Source: DATKKK01 sp964354625 (lineage in GTDB: Archaea; Thermoproteota; Bathyarchaeia; Bathyarchaeales; Bathycorpusculaceae). From it: a stretch of DNA of 64,000 bases. A model generated the notes under the pieces. It did no database searches and had not been told where the DNA came from. It saw only the letters and a program-made list of their open reading frames with translations. The position numbers were made by a program, and so were the translations under genes. Of this stretch, positions 8,929 through 16,797 are shown piece by piece. The stretch lies in assembly GCA_964354625.1 (NCBI GenBank), contig CAYHAK010000002.1, positions 1 through 64,000 of the forward strand, read 5' to 3'. The first letter of the stretch is position 1. Each line of letters opens with the position of its first letter.

Positions 8929-9492
8929 TTGAAAGCAAGTGTGGAGAAATGGCTTTTGACCGAGAAGAAAGATTACGTAGAAACCGCAAAGAAGCAGATG
9001 CGCCTTTCAGAAAAAATCCTAGCGGAGCTTCCGGGATTCCGAGGCTACAAAGAGAAAGAGTTGCGCAGGGAATCCGACAAGCTCATCAGAAACCACCTGT
9101 ACCGAAAGGTGACACAGGCAAGAAATGATGTCAAAGACATCTTCCAGAAGCTGGCTGACCGTCGCTCGCTCGAAGTTCTAGGTGATATGGATAGGCTCGT
9201 TGCGAAGTTTGATCGTGTGACTGAGAAGGTTAATCATGCTTCCTATGGTTATTCAGGCTTTTTTGACGTGATCAAAGTTCAGGAAGAGGCTCTTGACAGA
9301 ATGATCGACTTTGACAACCAGCTGGTCGACGAGGCTGCGAAAGTGATTGACGAGGCATCAGCGTTCAAGGCGGAAATCCTGAAACAGAAATACGACAAAG
9401 CAAAAGACCGCGTTCAAAGCCTCACAGACGCACTGGACGCTTTTGAAGAAGCGTTTGACAGCAGACAAGAAGCAATACTGGGAGCGAGTTGA
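8929..9492 (+). CDS. Coiled-coil protein of the SPFH cluster
   Basis: A 187-aa, almost entirely helical, highly charged protein. A conserved-looking GFRGYKEKELRRESDKLIRNHL segment (residues 28-50) is followed by a long coiled coil ending in LTDALDAFEEAFDSRQ. It is not PspA by sequence, but occupies the place PspA (YdjF) takes beside SPFH/zinc-ribbon partners in Bacillus. The start is TTG 8929, supported by the TATA-like box 25 nt upstream. The stop lies 1 nt before the SPFH gene's ATG. Confidence 0.75.
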   Translation: MKASVEKWLLTEKKDYVETAKKQMRLSEKILAELPGFRGYKEKELRRESDKLIRNHLYRKVTQARNDVKDIFQKLADRRSLEVLGDMDRLVAKFDRVTEKVNHASYGYSGFFDVIKVQEEALDRMIDFDNQLVDEAAKVIDEASAFKAEILKQKYDKAKDRVQSLTDALDAFEEAFDSRQEAILGAS

Positions 9493-9493
9493 T

Positions 9494-10462
9494 ATGCCGC
9501 AGGTTATCGAATGGAAGAATCCAGGCGCAGAAGACATTCTGTGGCGCTATCCTGACGAGGAGATCGTCTGGGGTGCGCAGCTAATAGTGCACGAGTATGA
9601 GGTTGCTGTGTTCTTCAGAGACGGCAAGGCCTATGACGTTCTCAACGCGGGAAGACACCAGCTGACCACACTGAACCTGCCGATGCTGACGGGTTTGCTT
9701 TCGCGTCTTGCAGGCTTCAAAGAGAAACCGTTCAAGGCCAACGTAATATTCATTTCCACCAAAGTATTCGCAGGCAAATACGGCACACAAGCTCAGACCA
9801 CCGAGCTAGCACCGCTCAAAGTGCACGGCTCGTTCTGGTTCAAAGTGGAAAGCCCCCAGCTGTTCGTGAACGAAGTAGTTGGCGGGCAGAACGCCTACTC
9901 AACTGAAGACGTGAACAACTACTTGCGAGGCTTTCTCAACGAGAAGCTCATTGACGAGCTTTCACACTACGATCTGCTGACAGTGTTCACAAGACTGGAC
10001 GAGACATCAGTGCTTGTTAAGAACGCCATATTGGACTACTTCAAGCGCGCGGGATTGGAGCTAACAGACCTGCGTTTCGAAGGAATTGACACGACGCCTG
10101 AGTATCGCGAACGCTTGTTCTGGCTGAGAACGGGCAAAGCCGCGCCTGAAGAAGTGTTGCGAATGGAAACCGTAAAGAAGGCAGCTGAGGAACTTGGCAA
10201 ATCGTCAGGCGCCGGTCTAGGCACAGGTATGGTGCTCATACCGCAGATCATGACTCCCACAGGTCCAGCACAGGCGCCCGCAGCAGCCCTCGTAATCTGT
10301 CCAAAGTGTAACGCGAAAATTCCAGCCACGTCAAAGTTCTGCCCCGAATGCGGGACCTCAATAACACCTCCTGCAAGGGAAACCATCAGCTGTCCTAAAT
10401 GTGGCAAAACCATACCGTCTTCGTCAAAGTTCTGCCCTGACTGCGGCGAGAAAATCCAGTAA
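9494..10462 (+). CDS. SPFH-domain protein with two C-terminal zinc ribbons (YdjI-like)
   Basis: A 322-aa protein of the SPFH/virion-core-like branch (COG4260, as B. subtilis YdjI). The N-terminal SPFH/band-7 domain spans about residues 1-230 (starting PQVIEWKNPGAEDILWRYP). An alanine/proline-rich linker follows, then two zinc ribbons in tandem: CPKCNAKIPATSKFCPEC and CPKCGKTIPSSSKFCPDC. Such proteins assemble at membranes. The start is ATG 9494, 1 nt after the previous stop; an upstream in-frame ATG at 9443 is inside the preceding gene. Expected partners are the flanking zinc-ribbon, coiled-coil and membrane proteins. Confidence 0.85.
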   Translation: MPQVIEWKNPGAEDILWRYPDEEIVWGAQLIVHEYEVAVFFRDGKAYDVLNAGRHQLTTLNLPMLTGLLSRLAGFKEKPFKANVIFISTKVFAGKYGTQAQTTELAPLKVHGSFWFKVESPQLFVNEVVGGQNAYSTEDVNNYLRGFLNEKLIDELSHYDLLTVFTRLDETSVLVKNAILDYFKRAGLELTDLRFEGIDTTPEYRERLFWLRTGKAAPEEVLRMETVKKAAEELGKSSGAGLGTGMVLIPQIMTPTGPAQAPAAALVICPKCNAKIPATSKFCPECGTSITPPARETISCPKCGKTIPSSSKFCPDCGEKIQ

Positions 10463-10477
10463 CGCGAGGCTTGAGAC

Positions 10478-10819
10478 ATGACTAACTCGGTCAACAGAAG
10501 TCTGCTGTCAATAGGAGTCTTCTTGATAATCGTCGTCGTTTCGGTCATGCTTGCCTCATTGAATGTCTTTGCTTGGGGGCTTGTGCCTCCTGTAATGATT
10601 GCGCTGTGCGGTTGCTGGTTGCTGGTGCTTGCAGGGATGCAGTCTGCCAGTCCTGAGAAGTACGGGCGAAGCGCGATGAGTCTTCTGGGGTGGGGCGTGC
10701 TGTTCATTGCGGTGGGTGGAGCGCTGTTCTTGGCAGACTTCGGCCTGATCTACGCGTTCACAATAGTGCTGCTGGCGCTGGCTGCTCTGGCGATTTTCGC
10801 GGCGTTCAGAAGAAAGTAA
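10478..10819 (+). CDS. Small four-helix membrane protein
   Basis: A 113-aa protein with four predicted membrane segments, around residues 10-28, 32-53, 68-86 and 88-108, ending in a basic FRRK tail. No catalytic motif. It is the last gene of the zinc-ribbon/coiled-coil/SPFH run, 15 nt after the SPFH gene. By analogy with YdjH it may anchor the complex in the membrane (inference). Confidence 0.7.
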   Translation: MTNSVNRSLLSIGVFLIIVVVSVMLASLNVFAWGLVPPVMIALCGCWLLVLAGMQSASPEKYGRSAMSLLGWGVLFIAVGGALFLADFGLIYAFTIVLLALAALAIFAAFRRK

Positions 10820-10884
10820 CCTCATTTCCTCTCTAAACCTTTTTCTATTCTGTTTTGGTATTTGCTAGGTGAGGTTGCATTTGC

Positions 10885-12501
10885 GTGAGTGATACGGTTA
10901 TCGGCCATGGCACATGGTATGACAAGATGGCTGCGAAAATCGTGGCTCGTGAGCGGAAGCTGGGCAGAAGCCTCGGTCTGATCAGGACGGAAATGGGCAT
11001 CGCGGCTTCTGGGCTTCCACACGTAGGCAACCTGAGCGACGCTGCGAGGTCTTTCGCGGTGACGCTGGCACTACGTGAGCAGGGCTACAAGTCGGAGCTT
11101 GTAGCCTACGCAGATGACAAAGACGGGTTGCGGAAGGTTCCCGCAGGAATGCCTGAGACTCTAGCCGAATACCTGGGCAAGCCCGTGACGGACATGCCAG
11201 ACATTTTCGGATGCCACAAGAGCTACGGTGAGCACATGATGCTGTTGCTCAGAGAGGCTATGGACAAATGCGGAATCGATTACAGATTCATGTCAGCCAC
11301 CGAAGTCTACCGAAGCGGCCTGTTCAACAAAGAGATACGAGCAGTCCTCTCCAATGCAAAGAAGATCGGAGAGATCATGAAAGCGGAAGTTGGACAGGAA
11401 AAGTTTCTGAAGGCGCTACCTTACTTCGCGGTTTGCGAGAACTGCGGCCGCATATACACCACGAAGACATATGACTTTCTGCCCAAGGAAGACAAGATTC
11501 TGTACTCATGCGAGGGCATGGAAGTCAAGGGCAAGTGGCTTGAAGGCTGCGGCCACAAGGGCATAAGAAGCATCAAAGAAGGCGAAGGCAAACTGGCTTG
11601 GAAAGGCGAATTCGCCGTCCGCTGGAAAGCTCTCGACATAAGGTTCGAAGCCTTCGGCAAAGAAGTCGCCGACTCCGTACGCGTCAACGACCGCATATGC
11701 CGCGAGATCCTCGAGTGGGAGCCTCCTTCGCACGCGAAGTACGAGCTGTTTCTTGACAAGACTGGCAAGCGCATGTCCAAGTCCGCTGGTATCGTATTCA
11801 CGCCTCAGACTTGGTTCAAATATGGTTCACCTGCCTCGCTGATGCTGTTGCTGCTGAAACGCTTTGTGGGCACGCGGGCGTTGGATGTGACAGATGTGCC
11901 TTTCTACATGAACGAACTGGGCGAGTTGCAGGACATCTACTTCGGCAAGACACAGGTCAAAAACGAGAAGGAACTGCTCAAACTCAAAGGCCTGTACGGG
12001 TACTGCTGGGCTTTGAGGCCGCCTAAAGAGCCAGAACCTCACGTGCCGTACAACCTGATGACCTACGTCGTGAAGATGGCGCCAAAAGGCAACGAAGAGC
12101 AGTACATAACCGAGACGTTGCGTAGGTATGGCTATCTCCAGAAGGATCAGATGCTTGACGAAGGTCTAAGGAGGCAGGTTGAGTACGTCTCCAACTGGGC
12201 AAAGGATATTGAGGATATCAAGGAAACCGCCGTAAGCCTGACAAGCGAAGAAAGAAACGCCACGGACGAGCTGCTAGAGGTCCTCAAAATGGAAAACGAC
12301 GGGGACAAAATACAGAACGCGGTCTTCAACGCCGCCAAGAAGCAAGGCCTACAGCCTGGAAGCTTCTTCAGAACGCTCTACACGATACTAATAGGCGCAC
12401 CGCAAGGACCAAGGCTCGGCCCCTACATACTCGCCATGGGCAGGCAAAATGTCATAGACGCCCTGCAAAGGGCGTTGGAGCAGAGCGGAACGCAAGGATG
12501 A
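10885..12501 (+). CDS. lysS: Lysyl-tRNA synthetase, class I
   Basis: Charges tRNA-Lys; the class I form is typical of archaea. The 538-aa protein has the class I signatures SGLPHVGN (HIGH motif, residues 43-49) and KRMSKS (295-300), a cysteine-containing insertion (CENCGRIY and later GCGHKG), and the helical C-terminal anticodon region. The start is GTG 10885 in the context TTGCGTGAGTGA. The gene is intact and isolated: the SPFH cluster ends 65 nt upstream, and a poorly coding stretch with GCGCGCGCTA motifs follows. Confidence 0.93.
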   Translation: MSDTVIGHGTWYDKMAAKIVARERKLGRSLGLIRTEMGIAASGLPHVGNLSDAARSFAVTLALREQGYKSELVAYADDKDGLRKVPAGMPETLAEYLGKPVTDMPDIFGCHKSYGEHMMLLLREAMDKCGIDYRFMSATEVYRSGLFNKEIRAVLSNAKKIGEIMKAEVGQEKFLKALPYFAVCENCGRIYTTKTYDFLPKEDKILYSCEGMEVKGKWLEGCGHKGIRSIKEGEGKLAWKGEFAVRWKALDIRFEAFGKEVADSVRVNDRICREILEWEPPSHAKYELFLDKTGKRMSKSAGIVFTPQTWFKYGSPASLMLLLLKRFVGTRALDVTDVPFYMNELGELQDIYFGKTQVKNEKELLKLKGLYGYCWALRPPKEPEPHVPYNLMTYVVKMAPKGNEEQYITETLRRYGYLQKDQMLDEGLRRQVEYVSNWAKDIEDIKETAVSLTSEERNATDELLEVLKMENDGDKIQNAVFNAAKKQGLQPGSFFRTLYTILIGAPQGPRLGPYILAMGRQNVIDALQRALEQSGTQG

Positions 12502-12662
12502 ACTGATGCGAGCTATTGTCATTAAGGGTCGTTTTCCGCGCTCGATTCATCTATAGTCTGAGTTGACTGGGAGGTTTGCCTGCTTTCCACGTGCTCTATC
12601 ATTCATTGTCCAGTCCAGCGTAGCCACAGGCGCGTTCAGCGTGCGCTGCAAACATTCTATTC

Positions 12663-12672
12663 GCGCGCGCTA
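12663..12672 (+). repeat. GCGCGCGCTA dispersed motif, copy 1
   Basis: Exact copy of the recurrent 10-mer. Its TA begins the stop codon TAA immediately before an open but startless fragment. Confidence 0.7.
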
Positions 12673-12673
12673 A

Positions 12674-12883
12674 GGAAATCCCACCTCAAATGCGGAGGAA
12701 CTGAGCAAGAAGCTCGATCCCGCGCGCCTTATCGGCCAGTACGCGGCAGGGTGCTGGGATGAAGTGAAAGGCCAGCAGATGCCAGTACGAGGCAGAGTGG
12801 AGAAGCTGGTGAAGCAGGGCATACTGCTGAAGACAGAGGGTCGAGTTTCCGTTTACAATCTGGCTGGAGAAAATGACCAGTAG
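12674..12883 (+). pseudogene. Startless fragment, possible winged-helix remnant
   Basis: An open stretch of 69 codons beginning directly after a TAA, with no usable start near its beginning. The predicted peptide looks like real protein: helix AEELSKKLD, a tryptophan helix, then RGRVEKLVKQGILLKTEGRV, which could be the recognition helix and wing of a DNA-binding domain. It is bounded on both sides by GCGCGCGCTA (12663 and 12901). I read it as the C-terminal remnant of a deleted gene; the family is not recognised. Confidence 0.35.
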
Positions 12884-12900
12884 GATGGTCACTTTGCGCA

Positions 12901-12910
12901 GCGCGCGCTA
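12901..12910 (+). repeat. GCGCGCGCTA dispersed motif, copy 2
   Basis: Exact copy, 17 nt after the stop of the 12674 fragment. Confidence 0.7.
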
Positions 12911-13045
12911 ACTAGAGTGACCAGTCCATTGTTGTTTTGAGGTGAAGTGTATGAAGCATGAAGGGGTTTTTCATGGAAGAATGATGTCCAGTCTGTTTGG
13001 TTCGTTGCGGGGCGCGCTTGTGGCGCACGCGCGGGCGTTGTGGCA

Positions 13046-13055
13046 GCGCGCGCTA
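13046..13055 (+). repeat. GCGCGCGCTA dispersed motif, copy 3
   Basis: Exact copy, about 100 nt beyond the 3' end of the integrase gene. Confidence 0.7.
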
Positions 13056-13158
13056 GCGGTAGCTGTGGATAGTTGGTTTTTTTAGCTGATGTTGGTGTGA
13101 GCGCGAGCGTAGCGAGTGCGAGCAATGGTTTGAAGCAATTTAAGAAAAGAAAAGGGGT

Positions 13159-13995
13159 TTATTTGCGTTTTTTGAATAGTTTTGTTCCGTCTATTTCTGT
13201 TATGTATTCGAAGCCTGCTTCAATTAGTGCTGTTGCGTCTTTGATGTTGTTGGCGGTTTTGCAGGTGTATTCTTCTTCTTCGTTGAAGTTTACTAGTTGT
13301 GTGTATAGCATTGTTGTTTCTATTCTTTTGTGTCCTAGTTTCTGCATTACGAGTAGGATGTCTTTGGTTCTGTCGTATGTTGTTGTTGCGTAATGGTGTC
13401 TTAGGTTGCGTAGTGGTATTGCTTTTAGTTGTGGTTCGTTGAGTTTTTTGGCGAGTCGGTTTCTTGTTCTTCGCCACATTTCCCCTATTCTTCTTGATTT
13501 GGGGAATGGTTTGTCTGTTGTGTATTTGTATAGGTATTGTCTTAGTAGGTCTGCTGTTTGTGGTTTTAGTTTGAGTGAGCGTGAGTTGTGGCCTTTGCAT
13601 CCCTGTGCGTTGATTATTCCCTGTTCTGCGTCTATGTCTTTTCTGTTGGTGGTTGCGAGTTCTTGTGTTTCCAATCCTGTTTCTGCGAGTATTGTGAATA
13701 TTGTGGCGTATTTTGTTGATGTTGCGCTTATTATTTTGTTGATGTTTTCGGTGGTTGGGATTAGTGGGATTTTGCGTTCCCATTTGTATTTTGGTTTCGT
13801 CCATTGTATGTTGTTGGTTTTGGCGAAGTAGTCGTATATGTTGACTAGTTTTTGCTTGGTGGCGTTTGTTACGTTGCTGTCTGCGATGTATGTTTGGATT
13901 TCTTCGGGGTTCAGTAGGTTGGCATTTCTGCCAAGTTGGTTGAGTTTTTGCGATGATGTGTTTATCGTGTTTTCTGCTAGGCCTGTGTTGTTCAT
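13159..13995 (-). CDS. Tyrosine recombinase/integrase with altered active site
   Basis: A 278-aa phage-integrase-family protein. The fold is clear: AETGLETQEL (103-113), PLRNLRHHYAT (194-204), LGHKRIETTMLYTQL (220-234). Arg199, His222 and Tyr231 are present, but the box I arginine of the usual TGLR is Glu109, and the histidine of HxLR is Arg196. The start is the ATG ending at 13995; the frame continues upstream only as antisense of the tRNA. Codon use is A-rich and the protein Asn/Thr-rich, unlike its neighbours, which suggests transfer. It reads away from a tRNA-Arg 50 nt off, so it is probably an element integrase, active or domesticated. Confidence 0.8.
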   Translation of the reverse strand: MNNTGLAENTINTSSQKLNQLGRNANLLNPEEIQTYIADSNVTNATKQKLVNIYDYFAKTNNIQWTKPKYKWERKIPLIPTTENINKIISATSTKYATIFTILAETGLETQELATTNRKDIDAEQGIINAQGCKGHNSRSLKLKPQTADLLRQYLYKYTTDKPFPKSRRIGEMWRRTRNRLAKKLNEPQLKAIPLRNLRHHYATTTYDRTKDILLVMQKLGHKRIETTMLYTQLVNFNEEEEYTCKTANNIKDATALIEAGFEYITEIDGTKLFKKRK

Positions 13996-14045
13996 TTTTA
14001 TGAGAGTGTTTATTATCAGGCCTTCGTGTCTTATTCCTTCTGTGT

Positions 14046-14178
14046 GGGCCCGTAGTCTAGTCAGGGTGTCTGGTTTAGGTGAATCGGCCTGCATCCTAGT
14101 TCCAGCGCCCCTAGTCTGGATTAGGATGCTGGCCTGCGGAGCCGGAGATCCAGGGTTCAAATCCCTGCGGGCCCGCCA
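14046..14178 (+). tRNA. tRNA-Arg (anticodon GCG) with 54-nt intron in the D loop
   Basis: Acceptor GGGCCCG pairs with CGGGCCC; the anticodon stem CTGGC/GCCGG closes CTGCGGA (anticodon GCG); CCA is encoded at 14176-14178. Bases 14063-14116 do not fit a tRNA and are bounded by a repeated CTAGTC. A relaxed bulge-helix-bulge places the cuts exactly: inner helix GGGTG/CGCCC, bulge TC^A, central helix CTAG/CTAG, bulge TC^T. Removal joins position 17 to 17a and gives a 76-nt tRNA plus CCA. The D-loop position is non-canonical. An integrase gene begins 50 nt upstream on the other strand. Confidence 0.88.
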
Positions 14179-14267
14179 CAAGAAATAGACAAGCTATTGC
14201 GCTGAAGAACAGCCAATACGAAACCTCCACCCCTGTTTTTTGCTGTTTAACGGCGTCATGGCTTTAT

Positions 14268-15211
14268 GTGGTCGTCTGTGGATTTGGTGGCTGGCGGTTG
14301 GCGTCTTTGCGGGGCAGGGTTGCGGCGGCGTTCATGGTCGTTTACGTCATCTGGGGTTCGACGTATCTGGCGATTCGTTTTGTGATTGAGTCGTTGCCTT
14401 CGTTTTTCATGGCGAGCACGCGGTTCTTGGTTGCAGGGCTGATCTTGTATGGTTGGACGCGACTGCGTGGTGCCTCTCGGCCTTCGCGTATGCACTGGAT
14501 GGGCGCCTTTGTAGTTGGCGGCTTAATGCTGATGGGCGGTCATGGAACCGTTGTTTGGGCGGAGAAGTGGGTGCCTTCGGGACCCACGTCTGTGCTGATT
14601 GCCACGGTACCGCTTTGGATGGTGCTTGTTGAGTCGTTGCGTAGCCGTTCGAGGCCAGGCGTGTGGGTCGTGCTGGACTTGCACTGGGGTTTGCCGGTGT
14701 CGCGTTGCTTGTGGACCCGGTGAGAACGCTGGGCGGAGGAGGAGTGGATGCGCTTGGCGCAGGCATAATCGTCGGAGGCGCCTTCCTCTGGGCCTGCGGA
14801 TCACTCTACTCTCGCTCGGGAAAGCTTCCATCCTCGCCGTTGCAGGCCACGTCGCTGGAAATGCTCGCAGGCGGGACACTACTGCTTCTGGCTAGCGGCG
14901 TGGCAGGTGAATGGATAAGAATAGGGTTGGACCAAGTGTCCACGGTCTCGATGATTTCTTGGCTTTACCTGATCGTGTTCGGCTCGCTGGTGGCCTTCAC
15001 GTCGTACATCTGGCTGCTCGAGCAAACCACACCAGAACGCGTATCAACATACGCCTACGTCAACCCCATAGTGGCCATGATCCTCGGATCGACACTGGCA
15101 AGCGAGTCACTCACCACACAGAACGTGCTCGCCACGGCAACAGTCTTAGCTTCAGTCGCAGTCATAACCACCTACAGTCCAGCGCAAACCTCAAAAAAGG
15201 AAAACTCTTAA
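14268..15211 (+). pseudogene. EamA/DMT-family transporter, frameshifted
   Basis: Drug/metabolite transporter family with ten membrane segments when the frames are joined. The first frame runs from GTG 14268 (or the later ATG before VVYVIWGSTYLAIRF) to a stop at 14723; the rest continues in another frame to 15211. Adding one G to the GGG at 14665-14667 restores GVWGRAGLALGFAGVALLVDP, the expected centre of the protein. The lesion is thus a single-base deletion in a G run, either real or a sequencing error. The substrate is unknown. It lies next to the tRNA-Arg/integrase island and other decayed genes. Confidence 0.8.
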
Positions 15212-15279
15212 GACTGCGTGCCGTACGCATTGGGGAAACTAGCGCGCGAGAGTCTTATGGAGAGTTTTATGGAGAAGAA

Positions 15280-15335
15280 GTGTGACAAAATCTCACACCA
15301 CGCCACAAATATGTGAGCAAACTGTGGCGTCACAC
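15280..15335. repeat. Nested inverted repeats upstream of permease remnant
   Basis: GTGTGAC (15280-15286) pairs with GTCACAC (15329-15335), and ACGCCACA (15300-15307) with TGTGGCGT (15323-15330); the pairs overlap, so they are alternative foldings or operator half-sites. What they regulated is unclear, since the gene that follows is a remnant. Confidence 0.4.
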
Positions 15336-15412
15336 ATAGGACGTGTGTGTGTTGTCTACAAAGTTCAGATAAGACGAACATATGAGAGAAACCGACGGAA
15401 ACGACGGAGAGA

Positions 15413-15422
15413 GCGCGCGCTA
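15413..15422 (+). repeat. GCGCGCGCTA dispersed motif, copy 4 (at gene truncation)
   Basis: Exact copy. Sequence resembling an ABC-2 permease begins directly after it, so the motif marks where that gene has lost its 5' half. Confidence 0.75.
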
Positions 15423-15791
15423 GTACAAAGCCCATTAGCGCTGCTCATCCCAGTTGTGGCGTTCTTCAGCGGTCTCATGTTCTCTGCCATAGCCACGGCC
15501 TTCACGTCAGTCGCACCCAACGTAGACTTCTTCAACTACCCAGGCTTCCTCTACATAACGCCAGTGTTTCTGCTAAGCGGCACCTTCTTCCCCTTAGCCT
15601 CGTTGCCACCAGCCATGCAGACATTCGCAGCAGCTCTCCTGCCGTTGCCGCACACCGTGATGCTCATAAAAGGCCTAATTCTCGGTAACCTTCCAATCAC
15701 GCTGCTAGTAGGTACGGCATAGATGGCCATCGTCACACCGATCTTCTTCATCCCAAGCATAAACCTCATGAAGCGAAAGCTCATCAAGTAG
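15423..15791 (+). pseudogene. ABC-2 type transporter permease, C-terminal remnant
   Basis: C-terminal half of an ABC-2 (NodJ-like) export permease. FFSGLMFSAIATAFTSVAPN and the strand ITPVFLLSGTFFPLASLPP are characteristic, followed by two more membrane segments. The N-terminal half is missing: homology starts immediately after the GCGCGCGCTA motif. An in-frame TAG at 15720-15722 interrupts the last part, after which the frame continues to 15791. No ATPase subunit is adjacent. Clearly non-functional. Confidence 0.75.
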
Positions 15792-15850
15792 TCAGTGATA
15801 GGCCTCGGTTGAACCTATATATGGAGGGGAAAGGCATCCGCGAGCGGCGG

Positions 15851-16702
15851 CTAGGCAGAAGCCTCCACGCCCTTGAGCAGTTGGTCAATATCGCTTCCGA
15901 CGTTCTCGCCGCTGTAACCCCCTTCCAAAACGAAGAACGTAGGTTTCCTCAACGCTCCGATTTTCTTCCCTATTTCAATGAAGCCCTTCTCAGTCAGGCC
16001 GAGCGAGGCGAGGTCGCCTGCGTGCGTGTCGAATCCTGCTGAAACTGCAAGTAGCTCAAACTTGCTTACGTTAATGCTACTGAGCGCTTTGTCAAGCGTT
16101 TCCACATAGGCCTCGTCTCCGCAGTCATGCGGCAACGGGAAGTTCAGGCAGTTGCCCTCAGAAGCCGCGCCCGTTCCTGGGTAGTTCGGATGCCTGTGTA
16201 GCGAAACATACGCTACCTCCTCGTCTCCCTGGAAGATTTCCTGCGTGCCGTTTCCGTGGTGTCCGTCAATGTCCAATATCAGCGTACGTTTGCCTAGGTG
16301 TTTGACGGCTATGGCAACGTTGTTCAAGTAGCAGAAGCCTCTCGTGTAGGCGCCCAACGCCGCGCCCGAACGCCCAGCATGGTGTCCCGGAGGCCTCGTG
16401 ATCGAGAAGCCACACGTTTCGGCGGCCAAAATGGCGCCTCCTGCCGAAAGACGCGCATACTCATAGATGTTATCATACGCAGGAGTGTCCGAATCCTCAA
16501 CAAGGCTCTTCTTCACACTCCACACGTAGCCAATGTCATGGATCTTGACCAAGTCGTCTTCAGATGCTGGCTTGGGTTCCAAGAACTCGTAGCCTTTCTG
16601 CCGAAGAATCTCGCAGGCCTTCCTGACCCGCTCTGGCCCCTCAACGTGCCACTGCCCATAGCCGAGACACTTCTCAGAAAACACAATCCTCGTCCTCATC
16701 AT
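15851..16702 (-). CDS. Histone deacetylase-family hydrolase (AcuC/HDAC-like), copy A
   Basis: A zinc-dependent amidohydrolase of the HDAC superfamily (283 aa), probably deacetylating a small molecule or protein lysines. The catalytic set is intact: RPPGHHAG, the zinc aspartate/histidine motif DIDGHHGNGTQ, and GFDTHAGD. I start at the ATG ending at 16702 (16699 is also possible), because the TATA-like box at 16715-16724 leaves only a few bases of leader. It is divergent from ArgRS. A second HDAC-family gene lies at 35365; the two are diverged paralogues. Confidence 0.88.
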   Translation of the reverse strand: MMRTRIVFSEKCLGYGQWHVEGPERVRKACEILRQKGYEFLEPKPASEDDLVKIHDIGYVWSVKKSLVEDSDTPAYDNIYEYARLSAGGAILAAETCGFSITRPPGHHAGRSGAALGAYTRGFCYLNNVAIAVKHLGKRTLILDIDGHHGNGTQEIFQGDEEVAYVSLHRHPNYPGTGAASEGNCLNFPLPHDCGDEAYVETLDKALSSINVSKFELLAVSAGFDTHAGDLASLGLTEKGFIEIGKKIGALRKPTFFVLEGGYSGENVGSDIDQLLKGVEASA

Positions 16703-16714
16703 CGACGCGCCCAC

Positions 16715-16724
16715 AATAAATAAG
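16715..16724 (-). promoter_or_regulatory. TATA box for HDAC-like gene A
   Basis: On the minus strand CTTATTTATT, centred about 20 nt before the ATG at 16702/16699. The spacing indicates a leaderless or nearly leaderless message. Confidence 0.5.
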
Positions 16725-16738
16725 CATCCCTTCCACAT

Positions 16739-16748
16739 TAAAATATAA
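16739..16748 (+). promoter_or_regulatory. TATA box for argS
   Basis: TAAAATATAA, about 55 nt before ATG 16798, giving a leader of roughly 25-30 nt. It is back to back with the HDAC promoter. Confidence 0.5.
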
Positions 16749-16797
16749 CCTCAACCAAAAGCCTTAACGATCCACACGTATTGGGGAAAAACACCTG

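Larger units (their letters stand above)
12502..13158. other. Poorly coding stretch with one gene fragment
   Basis: Between LysRS and the integrase I see no complete gene. It holds three copies of GCGCGCGCTA (12663, 12901, 13046), other CG-rich patches, and a 69-codon open fragment between the first two motifs (listed separately). It looks like the eroded remainder of an inserted element or of deleted genes. Confidence 0.6.

Noticed and set aside
13220..13804. Long open frame in another frame of the integrase gene, very rich in Asn, Thr, Arg and Gln
   Set aside because: Low-complexity product of an A-rich coding strand read out of frame. The integrase motifs are in the other frame.
14046..14110. 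A second, partial tRNA gene upstream of tRNA-Arg
   Set aside because: The repeated CTAGTC and the bulge-helix-bulge show one tRNA with an intron. There is no second T arm or anticodon arm.
13996..14181. N-terminal extension of the integrase across the tRNA
   Set aside because: It translates the antisense of tRNA-Arg and its intron; no recombinase homology before the ATG ending at 13995.
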